In this document: positions 50,321-62,854 of the stretch, in pieces
Layout: the number at the start of each line of letters is the position of its first letter
How positions within the stretch are numbered: position 1 is the first letter of the stretch
Source: Mycteria americana
Lineage: Eukaryota > Chordata > Aves > Ciconiiformes > Ciconiidae
NCBI RefSeq assembly: GCF_035582795.1
Contig: NC_134369.1
Location: 61,814,001 to 61,878,000 of the forward strand
Direction of reading: 5' to 3'
Length of the DNA: 64,000 nucleotides
Translations under genes and position numbers: made by a program
Notes under the pieces: generated by a model
Databases searched by the model: none
Told to the model about the DNA's origin: nothing
Seen by the model: the letters and a program-made list of their open reading frames with translations, nothing else

Positions 50321-53300
50321 ATACAGAGCTGGCAGATAGACCTGGGATGTGGCCGTGCGTCCCAAGCCCTCCTTGCCTGGAGGTACCTCCGCTCCTTGAG
50401 GAAGGACCTTGCTGGGTGGGATCTCCAACCACTGCTATTTCCCCGTCTCCTCCCGCATCCCTCTCCATGTCCTTTGGATAAACAGCCGCAGAAAGGGAGC
50501 CTTTGTTTCCAGCAGTTGGGGGAATGGCTCGTGGTGGTACAGATAACCCTGCCTGCAAACAAGCAGAGAGGCTGCAGTACAACCGGAAGGGTACACAATG
50601 AATTATTCACCAGATGTTTCCTCTCCTCTCAAGACGTTTGCTGTAAAACCAGGGGCCAGAAGTGGTGCATGTGAGATTCGTAATCAATCACACAGAAGGA
50701 GTTTGAGCTTTTGGCTCCCTGGGTACTCAGTCCATCCTTGTCACAGGGACCTGGTTTGTGCAAATCTGTGTCTGGACCTCTGCGGTGTTTGACCGCGGGT
50801 GGCCCATAAATGTGTTTTCTTTGCTCTCTGGATGCCTGCTGAAGACCCGAAAATCTGATTTACAGAAGTGCCAGGTGCCTGCAGCTTTGACAGACGTTAG
50901 TAGGAGCGATGCTTTAAACATACAGAGGGAGTCACGGTGCCACGCACCCCAGTGACTCAGGTCTTGGGACTTCCTGCTTGGCCCCCTGAAATTCATTGCT
51001 GTTTGCAGCCTCTCCTTTGTGTGCCCCGGTCCCTAAGGTGGGGATAGCGACAGCTCTCCACAACTCGGGCTGCAGTTGAAGTAGATGCTCTCACATCAGT
51101 GGGGTGCTGGGCTGCACTGGCGAGGTGCTCCGGAGGAAAGCCCGTGGGAAAAAGCTGCAGATCTCCATGCCCGAGTCCAGCACTGAGAAAAAAACGATGC
51201 TGAGCTCAGGCTGAGCAAGTACTGCTCAATCTAAGGGCTCTGTGTGTGTTTTTATTTCTACCTTTGGCTGAAAACTGTTGGCTAAGGTGTGAATAAAAAG
51301 CATTGCTGTTTTTTTTTCTTTTCTTCGACCTGGCTATTCAAACTGCCATGAAAAATATGTCCGGTCTTTTCTTTTATAACCTCTTATAAGCTCTCAATTT
51401 TAGCCTCCAGTCCCCAGAGCCCATAAAATAAATGGGTAGAAACACTGTAAAAATGAACAAAATCCCCAAACATAGCCAGTTCATATTCTGAGTATCTTAT
51501 TAAATGTGTATTAAAAAAAAAAAATCCCTCTCCTTACATAAATATGTGATGGTTTATGAATCTGTAACTAATTTTAAGCTATTTGAAACAGCCCTATAGT
51601 AGAATGACCTTCTAGAAATAAAGCTTTACAACAAGGTGCCAGATGACCGCGCTGAAGGATGAGAATAGAGCAGATGTGAAATACCTGTATTTTAATATAG
51701 TCAGAAAAGTTTTGCCTAGAAAACTTATAGGTTTCTAAGAAAAAAAAAAAAAAGGTAAAATTGTTCATTTATTTAATGTATTTGGCTTTAAATGAGAAGA
51801 ATATTTTCCCTCCAGGTGTTCAGCACCCTGCCATACCCAGGAACCGAGCACTCAAACCAGGAATCAGCTGGCTACACCGCCTTCCTCTCCAGCCTTTCCC
51901 CTGCTAGCGGCGGGTACCCCAGCCTGCTGGCCGCCCACACCTCCACCCTTACAGAGCAACAGCAGAGACCTGAGAGAGGTTATTGGAAAGGACAGTATCC
52001 TCTCGTACTGCCTCGTCTGTTGTGTAACAGCTATCTCAGAGCTGGAAAGCAAAGTCTTTTGTGCCTGCAGTTTCAAGGGAAACTCATGGCGAGGGGGAAT
52101 AGACAAGCGGACATAAAAACAAATGGACAAGCACATTGCATTTCTGGTCCTTGTACTGAATAGTGATGCACACTGTGTTGAAAACCTGGCCTGTGCGGCC
52201 AAGTCCTACCTGATCCTCTGGCCCTGCTGGATGTGGGTGGTGAGAAGTGCTTCCCAGCCTCCTGGTTCACATGCTGACAAGGTTTAGGCATGAAGCGAGA
52301 CTGGTCCAGCCATTCCCCAGCCCCGGCCAGGTCCTATTCCAAGGTAGGAAGAGCAAGTTTAAGTTCTGAATCCTCCCTCATCATTGCCCACGGGACAGGA
52401 GCATCCTTCACTGGGGCCCTCCTGCTCCCAAGTGTACCTTTGCAATTAAAACCAGAGGGTGGCTCCAGGCTTTCCCTCTGTCTGGGAAGAGAGGAAAAGG
52501 GAGCCTGTCTCCCAAGGGAAGGTGGAAACAGCTGAGCCGGTAAGCAGAAAATCCAGCTCTGTCCTTGCTGCGCCCGGGCTCTGGCACCCATTCCCTCTGC
52601 AAGTGCCTTGGAGGGGGAGTTAAAATGTTGCTGCCCCTTTGGTGGAGACTGAGCTGGCCCCAAAGCGGGGCTCAGCTTGTGCTGCTGCTGATGACGGTGG
52701 GTACAAGATGACAGCCTACATGATTACATTCCCAGCAGTGGGTATAGCAAAGTGTTGCGGATGATGAGACCTCACACAGTCTCAGGGATGCTTTTAGATT
52801 CATCTATTAATAACTCCCTATGTTTTCATTTCTGGGAACATAAATATGTATCCCCAAGTGCTCCTGATCGTCACAGGCCTCATCAGGCTGCCAGTCGGTA
52901 AATCAGCGACTGATTTCAATTCCGTCCAATGTAAAGCTTTGTGATTGATCGGCATGGCCAGAGCCGTCCTCGCCTCGCTTCTATGCCAAAATCCTGGGCG
53001 TGTGCGCTCATTACAGTGACAGGCTGGGAACAAAGCTCAGGAGAAAAGCTGCAGGAGCTGGGCCAGTCCTGGAGCAGGCTGGCATAATTTCAACTGATTT
53101 GAATATGAATTAACACCGATTTAGGCCAGGCCTGGAATTTGCCCCTGGCATGGGCTGGCTCTCTGCAGCTTCACTAAACTGGATAGTTTGTGCCCCAAAA
53201 TGCTGTTTCTGGGAAATAAGCTGAGCAAAAGCAGATCATGGTGCCAGCCTGAGCTGTGATTTTTCCTATGAAAAATGTGACTAATATGAGCGATTATTTT

Positions 53301-56300
53301 TCTTGTGATCTAACTTAGATTTTAACTTTTGTTAAAAATTAAAGTAGTTAATGAGTGCATACAACTGTGTGTGCATGGGATGCACACACATAAACATAAC
53401 ATACATTGCACATAAACTCCCACCCAAGAACACACACTCTAAATACTGGCTGATTCTAGTATAAGTAAGTGTTTTGTTTCTGGATTTAAACTTCCTCCAG
53501 ATTTAGTACTTTTGGAGTTGAGTTTTTGTCACTCTGTACACAGGCCTGCCGAGATGCTCAGTGCAAATATTGGATTTGATCCGGCTGCTGGCAGTTTCTT
53601 GGGTGATTTGGGATCTGGGCTTTGTCACGTAGTCCTGTCTCTGACCCCAAAAGTCTCTTTGGGCTCTGGACCACCTGAGCTGCTGGTTTTGGGGTACGTG
53701 GGTATGTTGGTAGGGGCCCCCCAGACTGAAGATCAGCGTTTCCGCTTCCCCCAAGGGTCACTTTGTAGTGTCTTTTAGCTGCTGGGTGACTAAATTAAAG
53801 TATTCAACCTAGTGGCAGCATAGGAGGGACGTCAGCAACCCCACTGATGAGAACACACGTGCACATGTGTGTGTAAGACCAAATACAATGTAATGTCTAT
53901 CAAGAAGATACCTGCAGGTGACAGATTAGATCTGCTGAGACGAGAGTTGCCCGGGTCCCTCTGCAGCTGGCGGGACCGTGTCCCTGTGCCCAGTCCTGCC
54001 TCTCCATCCTCTGGAAACATGAAAATCACCCAGGGCGAGCTGCCGCTCAGCATGGCTCTGCCAGCTTCAGATATTACTCTGAGCCATTATCTGTTACAAA
54101 TGCAGCTCTTCCTGGGATCAAAGAGAGCAACCGGCATTGAAAACCACTTATCAGAGCTTTGACTCCGTCCTCCCTGCTGGAGGCAGGACAGCCACCCCGG
54201 GGAGCGACAGAGGACACAGCCATGCCCTGCAGAGGTCACGCTTCGCTGGTGATGCAAACGGCACTTCTGGGCACTCTCCGGCCACTTTTAAAAGTCTTAA
54301 TAATTTTAAAAGTCCCACATTTGGGCTAAGGTAAAACGAATTGCAACGTAGGAGTCTGTATTCTAGTCACTCACATGAGAATTACTTCAGGACAAAGAGC
54401 AGCGGCATTTACAGTCTGGCGCGACAATCTTTGCAAGTATTAATTTGGTCTCGTTGCTGGGGGGACTTTCTGGAGAAAGGAATGGCGAGAAGAGAAGCAA
54501 TGTAAAGAAACTGGAGAAGGAAACTGGAAAGCAAAGGTCTTGTCTCCCCTGGTGTGTTAGAACCAGCGTCCTGTCTGGAGATGGTCTTCACCAATGGTGG
54601 TGGAATGTCCTTGTCTAGATCTCCGTGCCTGAGCACAGAAGGGGAGATAAGAGCAGTTTTGGCCCCAGAAATGCAGAAATACGAGGGTGAAATTATGCTT
54701 TCCTGCTGCAAAGTGTGGCAGTCACCTGGCCTCATATGTAGTCACCCAAAAGCCTACTGCAGTGAAGAGCAAAATGTGGCTGTAGTGATCCAACTGCTGA
54801 TCAAGCTGGGGAGGGCCTGAAGTCAACTAATTTGGTACCAGCATGTTGGTGTATTGTAATCCTGCGTTAGTCTTTAAAATGCCAAATCAGGAGTGAAATC
54901 AAGATTTTTCTCACCGCTGGATATCGTTCAGCCTTTCCAAATGCGATAACGCAGCGGAGTGCCACATTCATTGGAGTTGTTCTATTTCATCCCATTTGAT
55001 TTCCTAGTTTGTCTTGAATAGCTGAGGACTTTCCAATAAAATAGTTTTGTGCTCTGCAGGCTGCTCATGGCAGGTCATTATTAACAAACCGTGGATAATG
55101 TTTCAGAGAGCATCTCAGAAACGAGAGGGTGTGCCTCAAACCTGGGCTGCAAGTCCCTGGGCTATTGAACATCAGGCTTCCTATTCTAGCACCGGTTTTC
55201 TCCAGCAGGACCGGGGAAATGGAGGCTGTATGGAACAAGCTACCGCTGAGATTACTGCATGGCAGAGCTCTGCTTTTAGGGGCCAAGATGCTTCATTAAA
55301 GAACCAGTGCAAGTTGCAGGGCAGAACGTGCACTGTGCTGAACTGGGTGGCACTGGTTTTGGAGGCTACTGGTACACGGGGAACAGTGTGAGATGGTATT
55401 GCCTAATGTTTAGTCCCCATGTGCAAAGGCTGTCACAGGACGCATGACTCATACTTAATGGGCCTTCAACTGTTTTTGTTAATGTTGCTGTCCCACATGG
55501 CCTGGGAAAGGCTCGTCAGGAGAGATCCCATGGCGGGCAGTCCATGCACAGCCGCCTCTGCCGCCGCAGCAGGGCTGGAGGGAGGCTGCTCCTGGGGGAG
55601 GGCAGCCGGCGCAGGGGCCGCGTCCGCCCTCGCCTGCCTCTGCCTGACTTGGTCCAGGAGGCATCCTTTCCCCGAGGTGGGAGAAAGGCAAGCGTGCATT
55701 GGGAGGACTTTTCTGGGAATCCTTTGCCATTGGGGAAATCCCCCTGGTTTCCGCCAGCCGGCTGCAGGATAGCCTTGGTAGCAAATGAGGGCTTCCCAGC
55801 CCCTTCCTTAGGACAGGTCGGACAGAGGCATCCCGTGTGCAGTGTTGTGAAATCGGATCTGGGTTTTTTTTGTGACACAGATCTCATTTTACCTGTCTGT
55901 TTCCTACCCACTGGCAGCTCAAGGAGCCAGCTGTGTCTTATGTTGAGCCCTTGCTTGAAGTCAGCGGTGTTTCCGCAGCTTTGAGTCGCAGATCTGAGTG
56001 TGCTGATCACTAACAGCTTCCAAGGACCCCGCCGTGCATGCTGTCTTCTCTGTCCCTTGTGAAACAGAGAGGTATGAACAGAGAAGGAAATCAAGTAAGT
56101 GACAACGATGACAGAGTCCGTCACAAACTGAATGAATCAACAGACACCCTGTTTTCAGTTATTTACATTCAATAAACCAAATCTTCAGGGTTGAATTTTT
56201 CTTGTTCAGTTCCCGTCGGGTGCTCAAATCACCTGCAATACTTTGCAAACACAGATTTCCACCTCGTGTGTAAAAACAGTGAGATGAATAGTTTTAGCAC

Positions 56301-57205
56301 AGCTGGTTCTTGTAATATTGTTCTGGTTTCAAATATTCAAGGATCCTTTTAGAGCCCCAGGTCCTCATTCCTGGTATTAGAGTCAAATCTTTGCTTTTAT
56401 TTTATTTTAAATTCTATTCCAGCTCTCAACTTCTGGCTTATAATTTTGCCCTAGAAAGGCTTAGGAAAACAAAGAAATTAAAAGACGCTCTCAAATGCAT
56501 TGTTTTTAAGATCATTTATGTTTTTTACATTAGGTAATTTGAGCCCAGTGTTATCTTTAAGTGCTGGAATCACAGCTGGTAATGTCAAAAATAGGGTATT
56601 CAAGATAAGGTCCCTTTTAAACAAATAGTACATAAGGACCTGACCAATATTAAAACCTCTTGAAAAAAACCTGTGACACAAAGAAAAATAGGTGGTATGA
56701 GTGCAAACCAGCATGGTTTCTGCCTGGTTCTGCAGGATGCTGGGTGGGCACAGACCCAGACCCAGGCCCAGCACAGCTCCCTTGCCTCCGACCCCTTGTA
56801 CACCATCACTGCCCAGATACCCACAGAAGCCACCCAGATTGCTAAACCCCTCACCAGGTGGGTGGTTAAAGCTTTCATTTAGACAGAAAAACTCCCTCAA
56901 CAACCTACAGCTCCTACAGATTGGCCTTCAGGTGTTTGTTGTTAGCTATTCATGCTGGCTATAGAGGGCACCTAGAAGCTGGAGGATCTAGTTTGGGAAT
57001 CCTGGAGAGGAGGTGCTGTCTTGGGGCATTGCTTATTGCTGGTATGTTCGGTGGCGGTGTGGCAGTCCTGGGATTTGGGCTGCAGGGAAGCTTCTTTTGT
57101 TAAGTTTTCTACTGGGGGCTGAGCAGTGCCTACAGGGAGCCTTCCTCTGCCTTGGAAGATGAAGGTGGACTCCTGCTTCCCTGGAGGGTGTAAGAGCTGG
57201 GCTTG

Positions 57206-57210
57206 GGGCT
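57206..57210. repeat. Left target-site duplication of the solo LTR (GGGCT)
   Basis: GGGCT immediately before the LTR's first TG is repeated exactly at 57802-57806 immediately after its terminal CA. Confidence 0.9.
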
Positions 57211-57670
57211 TGTGTTGGTTTTGGCTGGGATAGAGTTCATTTTCTTCACAGTAGCTAGTATGGGGCTGTGTTTTGGATTTGTGCTGAAAACTGTTGATAA
57301 CACAGGGGTGTCTTGGTTACTGCTGAGCAGTGCTTACACAGGGTCAAGGCCTTTCCTGCTCCTCACCCCACCCCACCAGCGAGTGGGCTGGGGGTGCACA
57401 AGGAGTTGGGAGGGGACACAGCTGGGACAGCTGACCCCAACTGACCAAAGGGATATTCCATACCGTATGATGTCATGCTCAGCATGTAAAGCTGGGGAAG
57501 AAGAAGGAAGGGGGGGACGTTCAGAGTGATGGCATTTGTCTTCCCAAGTCACCGTTACACATGATGGAGCCCTGCTTTCCTGGAGATGGCTGAACACCTG
57601 CCTGCCTGTGGGAAGGACTGAAGGAATTCCTTGTTTTGCTTTGCTTGTGTGCGCAGCTTTTGCTTTCCCT

Positions 57671-57676
57671 ATTAAA
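57671..57676 (+). promoter_or_regulatory. ATTAAA polyadenylation signal within the LTR
   Basis: It sits about 130 bases before the LTR 3' end, the normal place for the R-region signal. It could still terminate rightward transcripts. Confidence 0.6.
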
Positions 57677-57734
57677 CTGTCTTTATCTCAACCCACGAGT
57701 TTTCTCCCTTTTACCCTTCCAATTCTCTCCCCAT

Positions 57735-57751
57735 CCCACCAGGGGGGAGTG
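57735..57751 (+). promoter_or_regulatory. CTCF-like core motif in the LTR
   Basis: CCCACCAGGGGGGAGTG resembles the CTCF core CCACNAGGGGGCAG, with one changed core position. Binding is unproven. Confidence 0.25.
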
Positions 57752-57801
57752 AGCGAGCGGCTGGGTGGGGCTGAGCTGCTGGTTGGGGTTAAACCACGAC
57801 A

Positions 57802-57806
57802 GGGCT
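57802..57806. repeat. Right target-site duplication of the solo LTR (GGGCT)
   Basis: Exact copy of 57206-57210, adjoining the terminal CA of the LTR. Confidence 0.9.
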
Positions 57807-60800
57807 AATGAGGCTCATGTGTGCTTTGGAGGATGGAGAAGCGGAGCCTGTGTGATGTTCAAGGGTTGGAGAGCTCTGCATGCCTTAAGGATGGTGAGTT
57901 CAGTGTGGGCTGCTCCCTGGTATGGGAAAACCTGCCCATCTAAATTATTCAGAGCTGGGACCCAAGGACAGTTTGCAGCATGAGGCTGGAGGAAGGCAAA
58001 TCTGCAGGCAGCTGGCCACAAGGGACATCTCCCAAAGGTCCCCTGCAATAACTAGTCAGTGCTTCCACGGTGTTGGTGATGCACACGGGAGCAACAGTTG
58101 CTGCACTGGCTCTGAGCCTCCCTGGCCAAAGTAACTATTTCTCTCGGAAGTATCGTCTTGCCACTTTGGATGTGTCGCTTTTAGGCTGATTTGTGGTTGG
58201 GTCTGGCCCTTCCAACAGCAGCTGAACTTTAACAGCTGAAGGCTTAACAGTAATATGCTTAGTGTAATAAGATTTATTATTTTAAATGCCTGATTAAGAG
58301 CCCTAGGGACTGGAATCCTCCCTCTTGCCGGGGCACCAGCAAGCAGCCTGGCACCGGTGGGTGAGGTTCCCCTCCTCCGGCAGCCACCGGTGGTGTACAC
58401 CTCGCTCCCATGTCCAGCCTGCTTTTAGGTGTAAAAAAGCATTTTGTTCTGTTCCTACCACCCTTTGCTCCCGGTGCTGGTTGCATCAGGGACTCCTCTG
58501 ACGTGGGTTTCTGCCCTTTGAGCTGGATGGCCATCGCTGAGTTGCTTCATCCTGGCTGGGAAGCAGGCTGTACGTGAGGGCACTTGTAATGCGGGGCTCT
58601 GGGGCACAGACCTTTGCATCCGAGCAGCTGTGCTGACACGGGGAGCGGTGCTACAAAGCACCTGTGCGTTGCAAAATTAGCCTTACGTGTAATGGTGCCA
58701 TGTGTGGGATGCCCCAGACAGGGGGAACGGGCTCAGAGCGAGGCGGGAAGGAAAATACGTTTCTACTCCTAGCAACTCAGCCTTCAAGGTCCCAGACAAA
58801 ATATAAATTCAGCTTGACAATAAAGCATATTCTACTAAATGTCTTCAACTATATATTCAAACTGTACCAGAGTCAGACCAGAAATTTAGAAGAGAATTGA
58901 ATCTGAATATTAAACCAGCAATTCCCCTGAGGGAAATTTTCTCTACTTGTGTGATTCTCCAAGGAGACAGTATTCCCAAAGAACTAATTTTGTAACTAAT
59001 GATCAGATGAAATAAGGCTCTATCGATGGTTTAGGAGACCTAACTTGGCACTAGTTGAACGCATGTGGAATTTGTCATTAGTAATAATGAAAAAATTGTT
59101 TGAAACTATTTCATTGAACAAAACGAACTTGTAACTAAAAACATTTTTCTTCTTAATCTGTGAGGTTGGTAGATGATGATTATGCCCTCTGTAACCTTTT
59201 TGAAGGGGGTACTTTACCTTTCTATAGCCTTTTCCTTTCATTTGAAGACCTTTTACAGCCGCTGATTTAAGTTGTCACGACTTGAGCGAGAGACAGAAAA
59301 GTTGCCAAATGTCTTGGAAACACAGGCAGCTACTTCTGGGAAAGCGGATGGCTAAGGGCTAACAGGAAGGCGACTGCTTGATTCCAAATTTAGATTCAGT
59401 GTCCCAAATAGCATAAGTCTGCTGAATTCCTTCTCTATTTATTCAGGACCTCTTAAAAATCTTTCCTTTGGGATGCTGTGTCTCAGGACATCTGAAGGTA
59501 AATGCTGTCCCCATTTGGCACTAGCAGAATGTCTGAGCAGATCAGAGATTATTTATTCTTTATTATTAGCATGTGCTGGACAATATACTGATATTTCAAT
59601 GGACTCTGCCCCGGGCAGTGGAGGAGCATGCTGAGCACAGCAGCTTTGGACTGGGGTGGGTGAAAGAGTCAGGGAGGGAGGGCTGGGGAGGAGGAGGGGT
59701 GCTGCGGGGGAGAGGCTGGTGCTGTTCCTCCCACGGATGGACTTTCCTGGGGCAGGAGAAGGGGCTCTGCCTCCTCCCTTGCTCAGCAGGAGCAGATGTG
59801 CTAGTCCAGCAGGCTGGACTGTTGGGTGGCAGTGATGGATTTGCCTTGTGCGTGGCTGTCCCCAGAGGGGCACGGTGTCCGTCAAGGAGCGATAGTGAAT
59901 GAGGTACCAGAGGGTCAAATGCTGCTGCTTTTCCTTCAGTTCTTGACAATGGGGTGCGATGCCATTCCCCAAAAGGAAGAGTTGTCCTAGGCCAGCCAAA
60001 GGACTGATGTTCAGCTCCCGACACAGCAAGGGAGCTGTCAGAAGCAGGGAGATGCTTGAAACAAGCCATTGCCCAGTGGGTGTTTGTTGGCTGGTGACTG
60101 GGAGGACCTGGGTGGATGCGTGAGAAAGGGATAGAAGTAAAATTGGAAAAAGAGTGGGAAAGATTAGGATCTGCCTAATGGGCCTGTGTCTGAGGGGCAT
60201 GTGAAACGTGCTGTAGACTCTGGTAGCACACCCTCCCCAAAGGCTGCAGGATCAGCTGGATCCCGCTGCCTGGCAGAAGGCAATGCTAAGCAACGGTTGT
60301 GAACTGTCGTCCGCTGGCCTGCACAATGTCTGAACCCCTTTGAAATAAAAAGATGGATTAGGTCAATAAGATGTACTACAGATGCCTTACAATATATTCC
60401 TGCATCTATGTGTTGTCTGAGCAATGCTTGTTTAGCCTTGTGAACCAGGTGAGCGTGCACAGGTACTCAGGAGAAATTATGGAAATGCTGATTGTTGGCA
60501 GAGCAACATGAGCAGAAATATTGGGGGGGGGGAAGAGTACTGTTTGCCTCTGCAGCTCTTCTCTCAGCAGGAACGGTCAGGCTGTTATCCACTGACCCAG
60601 GCTTGGAGGAAGGAGCACCTCCTGTGCACTGACCTCCTTTTCCCTTCCTTTCCTGCCCCATCTTGGATGGTTTTGGTCCTGCTCTGATGGATGGCTCAGG
60701 TCCTGCATGTCCTGCAAGAGCTGGGTACACCTCTGGTGACAGGACCTCTCCTGCAGGGCCTTCACACCTGAGCCATGGTTGTAAGGGACACAGAAGGGGA

Positions 60801-62730
60801 AACCAAACCCAAAAAGCAGCTATGGACACTGCATGCCCAACCCTTACTGAGTGTTGGTGGCGTAGGGACACCTGAAACTCCTGCATGGAGGGATGTCTGC
60901 TAACTGGGAGGGTGTAAGCCTTCCTGGCTGAGGTGGATCAAGAGAGGGGGAAGACTTTTGCTGCCCTCTGCATGTGGGTCCCTGCCTTCCTGTCCTGCTG
61001 GGGTGCAGTGATCTGCCCTGCATCCTGACCGGGTGCCACTGGCCAGGAGACACAAGGATCTGTGTGCTTCAACCCACAAACCTGCCCTGCCCAGTGGTTA
61101 GTGATGCCCAGAGTCACCCCAGAAAGAGCGTGGGGGATGTCCTTATGTGGGGGTGAGTGCCCAAGGTGGGCGCCAGCCCTGGGAGGCTCCCATCAGCATC
61201 TGAGCCCAGATGAGCTTCCCCTCAGCAAATGCTCACACTGGATGACTCTGTGGTGCAGTCATGCGGTGGCAGCCGTCCAGCCCCTCAAACCACAAAGCAA
61301 CAGAAACTTTAAACAGAAGTTGCTGAACGGTACCTAAGGGGAGGCCTGCAAAAGGCCCAAAGTAGTTTGCTTGGGACCATCTCTCCAAGGTGAAGTGGGA
61401 CAATGCCCCGACCCAATGTGGCCCCAAGCTCCCTGTGCAGCCGGTGGCATGCTGGGGTGGGTGAGACCCGCTAGGGAGCACAGGGTGAGGCCGGTCTGTG
61501 CTGACCTGTAAGGCAAAAATAGCCATGTTTCTTTTCACTTTAACTATTTTTAGGTGGGGGCGTGGCATGAAAGCCCAATTCTCCTCTCGTTTGTGCTGGT
61601 TTTCCACCAGACGCCAGCGAGAGTCTGGCTCGTGCCGGTGCAGTGGAAGAGCTGTCTTGATGTTGGCCTGACCTGCCGTGCTAAAGCCCTCCGAGTTATT
61701 GCAATGAACATACTAGGTCTTGCACTGATCCTCCCTTGCTGGATTTGGAGTCAGGTTGCCAAAGGAAATCAGCCCCTTGGGAAGATGGGCAGCTCTTGTA
61801 GCGGTTGGCAATGTCTCTTGGGTTTTTGTGGCTCCCCTCGAAGCTTCTCCCATGTCTCTGCCCTGCGGGAGCTGGTTCACCCTGAAACCACTGCTGGGAA
61901 AAGGGGCTGCTCCAGCCTCCCCTGGTCTTTGGGGGTGCCTGTGTCTCGGGACTGAACTGTGGCTTAAGGGCTTGACCCCAGCCTTGGGGCGTAGGGTGCC
62001 CTGGTGCTCACTGGCAAGGCCAGCAGCTCCCAGCTGTGCTGCCCTGCCTTCAGAAGTGACGGGCTGCTGCGCTGATAGTTCGCAGGTCCTGCAAGATGCT
62101 TTGAAATCTCCTTGTAAGTGGGGATATTTGATCTCGCTTTTCTCATCAGATGCCAGTGCAAGAACGATGCACTTAGCCTGCTGGCAGGCTGGAGCAGCTT
62201 GCAGCAATCGCTTCGTTCCTAACCCACCACCTTGGCTGAATAGTTGGAGTATTTCCCTCTGAAAAGCATCTGCATTTTAGAGGTTGGTAACTGTTCGCTT
62301 AAATTCCTCCCTCCCGAGAGGAGAGACATCTCTTGAAGGCATCTCTTGTTGCTTGTTCGTACAAAACGCAGCAGCCTGCAGATAACGCAGGCTTCAGCCC
62401 TGGGTGCAAAGGGTGGTGCAGATGGCGTGTAAAAGTCCCTGGCCGTGTCTTGTGGCATGGCTGTAAACTGTGCTCATCGGCTCTGTAAAGCCTGCTTTGC
62501 TTTTCACGGGACTGAGCAGCACGGAGGGGCAGGCGGCTCCCTGAGACCCCCCGGGCTTGGCGTTGGGTGCACTGGGGTTGCAGCCTGTTGAATCTTGTTG
62601 TCCGCAGAGAGCGGCTCCTCACGCACGGGGGGAGCTTGGTTAGGAGCCGCTCGGCTTGGTTTGGATTTTTCTTCTTTATTTAATTTCCCCAGCCATTGTC
62701 ATTGGCTGATGGCTTTTTATAAATTCAACT

Positions 62731-62743
62731 CCACTAGAGGGCA
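62731..62743 (+). promoter_or_regulatory. Candidate CTCF binding site
   Basis: CCACTAGAGGGCA matches the CTCF core (CCASYAGRKGGCR) at all or nearly all positions. It lies in a short AT-rich patch within GC-rich intergenic DNA. A boundary role is inference. Confidence 0.4.
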
Positions 62744-62820
62744 ATGTGATCTGGCATGGGAAAGGGAGCGAGCCGGCGAGGAAATGCCACAATGTGCACG
62801 TATGGATGTGATGGCGGTGG

Positions 62821-62854
62821 GCGACCGTGGGCCCTGGGCGACCGTGGGCCCTGG
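62821..62854. repeat. Perfect 17-bp tandem duplication
   Basis: GCGACCGTGGGCCCTGG occurs twice head to tail without mismatch. Intergenic and CpG-containing. Confidence 0.92.

Larger units (their letters stand above)
36251..57210. other. Intergenic DNA upstream of ANKRD9
   Basis: About 21 kb without a gene I can support. It is GC-richer than the TECPR2 end, with AT-rich islands that could be conserved non-coding elements (for example 38220-38420, 41740-42020, 46965-47085, 52790-52960). Many open frames of 60-140 codons and one of 225 codons (43601-44278, -) occur, but none shows a known domain. Simple repeats are listed separately. In the conserved neighbourhood the next gene in this direction should be RCOR1, and no RCOR1 exon is seen here. 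Confidence 0.75.
57211..57801 (+). mobile_element. Solo LTR of an avian endogenous retrovirus (ERVL-like)
   Basis: 591 bp beginning TGTGTTGG and ending ACGACA (TG...CA termini), flanked by a perfect 5-bp duplication GGGCT. I recognise the sequence as an LTR family abundant in neoavian genomes. Diagnostic phrases are TTGGCTGGGATAGAGTT, GTGCTGAAAACTGTTG, CAGCTGACCCCAACTGACC and GTTAAACCACGACA. A degenerate TATA-like CATGTAAAG lies near 57493 and an ATTAAA polyadenylation signal at 57671-57676, so the element reads left to right. There is no internal region, primer-binding site, gag, pol or env on either side, so LTR-LTR recombination has left a solo copy. The 5-bp duplication fits class III (ERVL) elements. 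The intact duplication argues for a fairly recent insertion. Confidence 0.95.

Noticed and set aside
59553..60200. 215-codon minus-strand frame with hydrophobic N-terminal part
   Set aside because: Considered as a secreted protein or an envelope-like relic. No characteristic motif (cleavage site, CX6C, heptads) is present, and an overlapping frame of 157 codons is also open.
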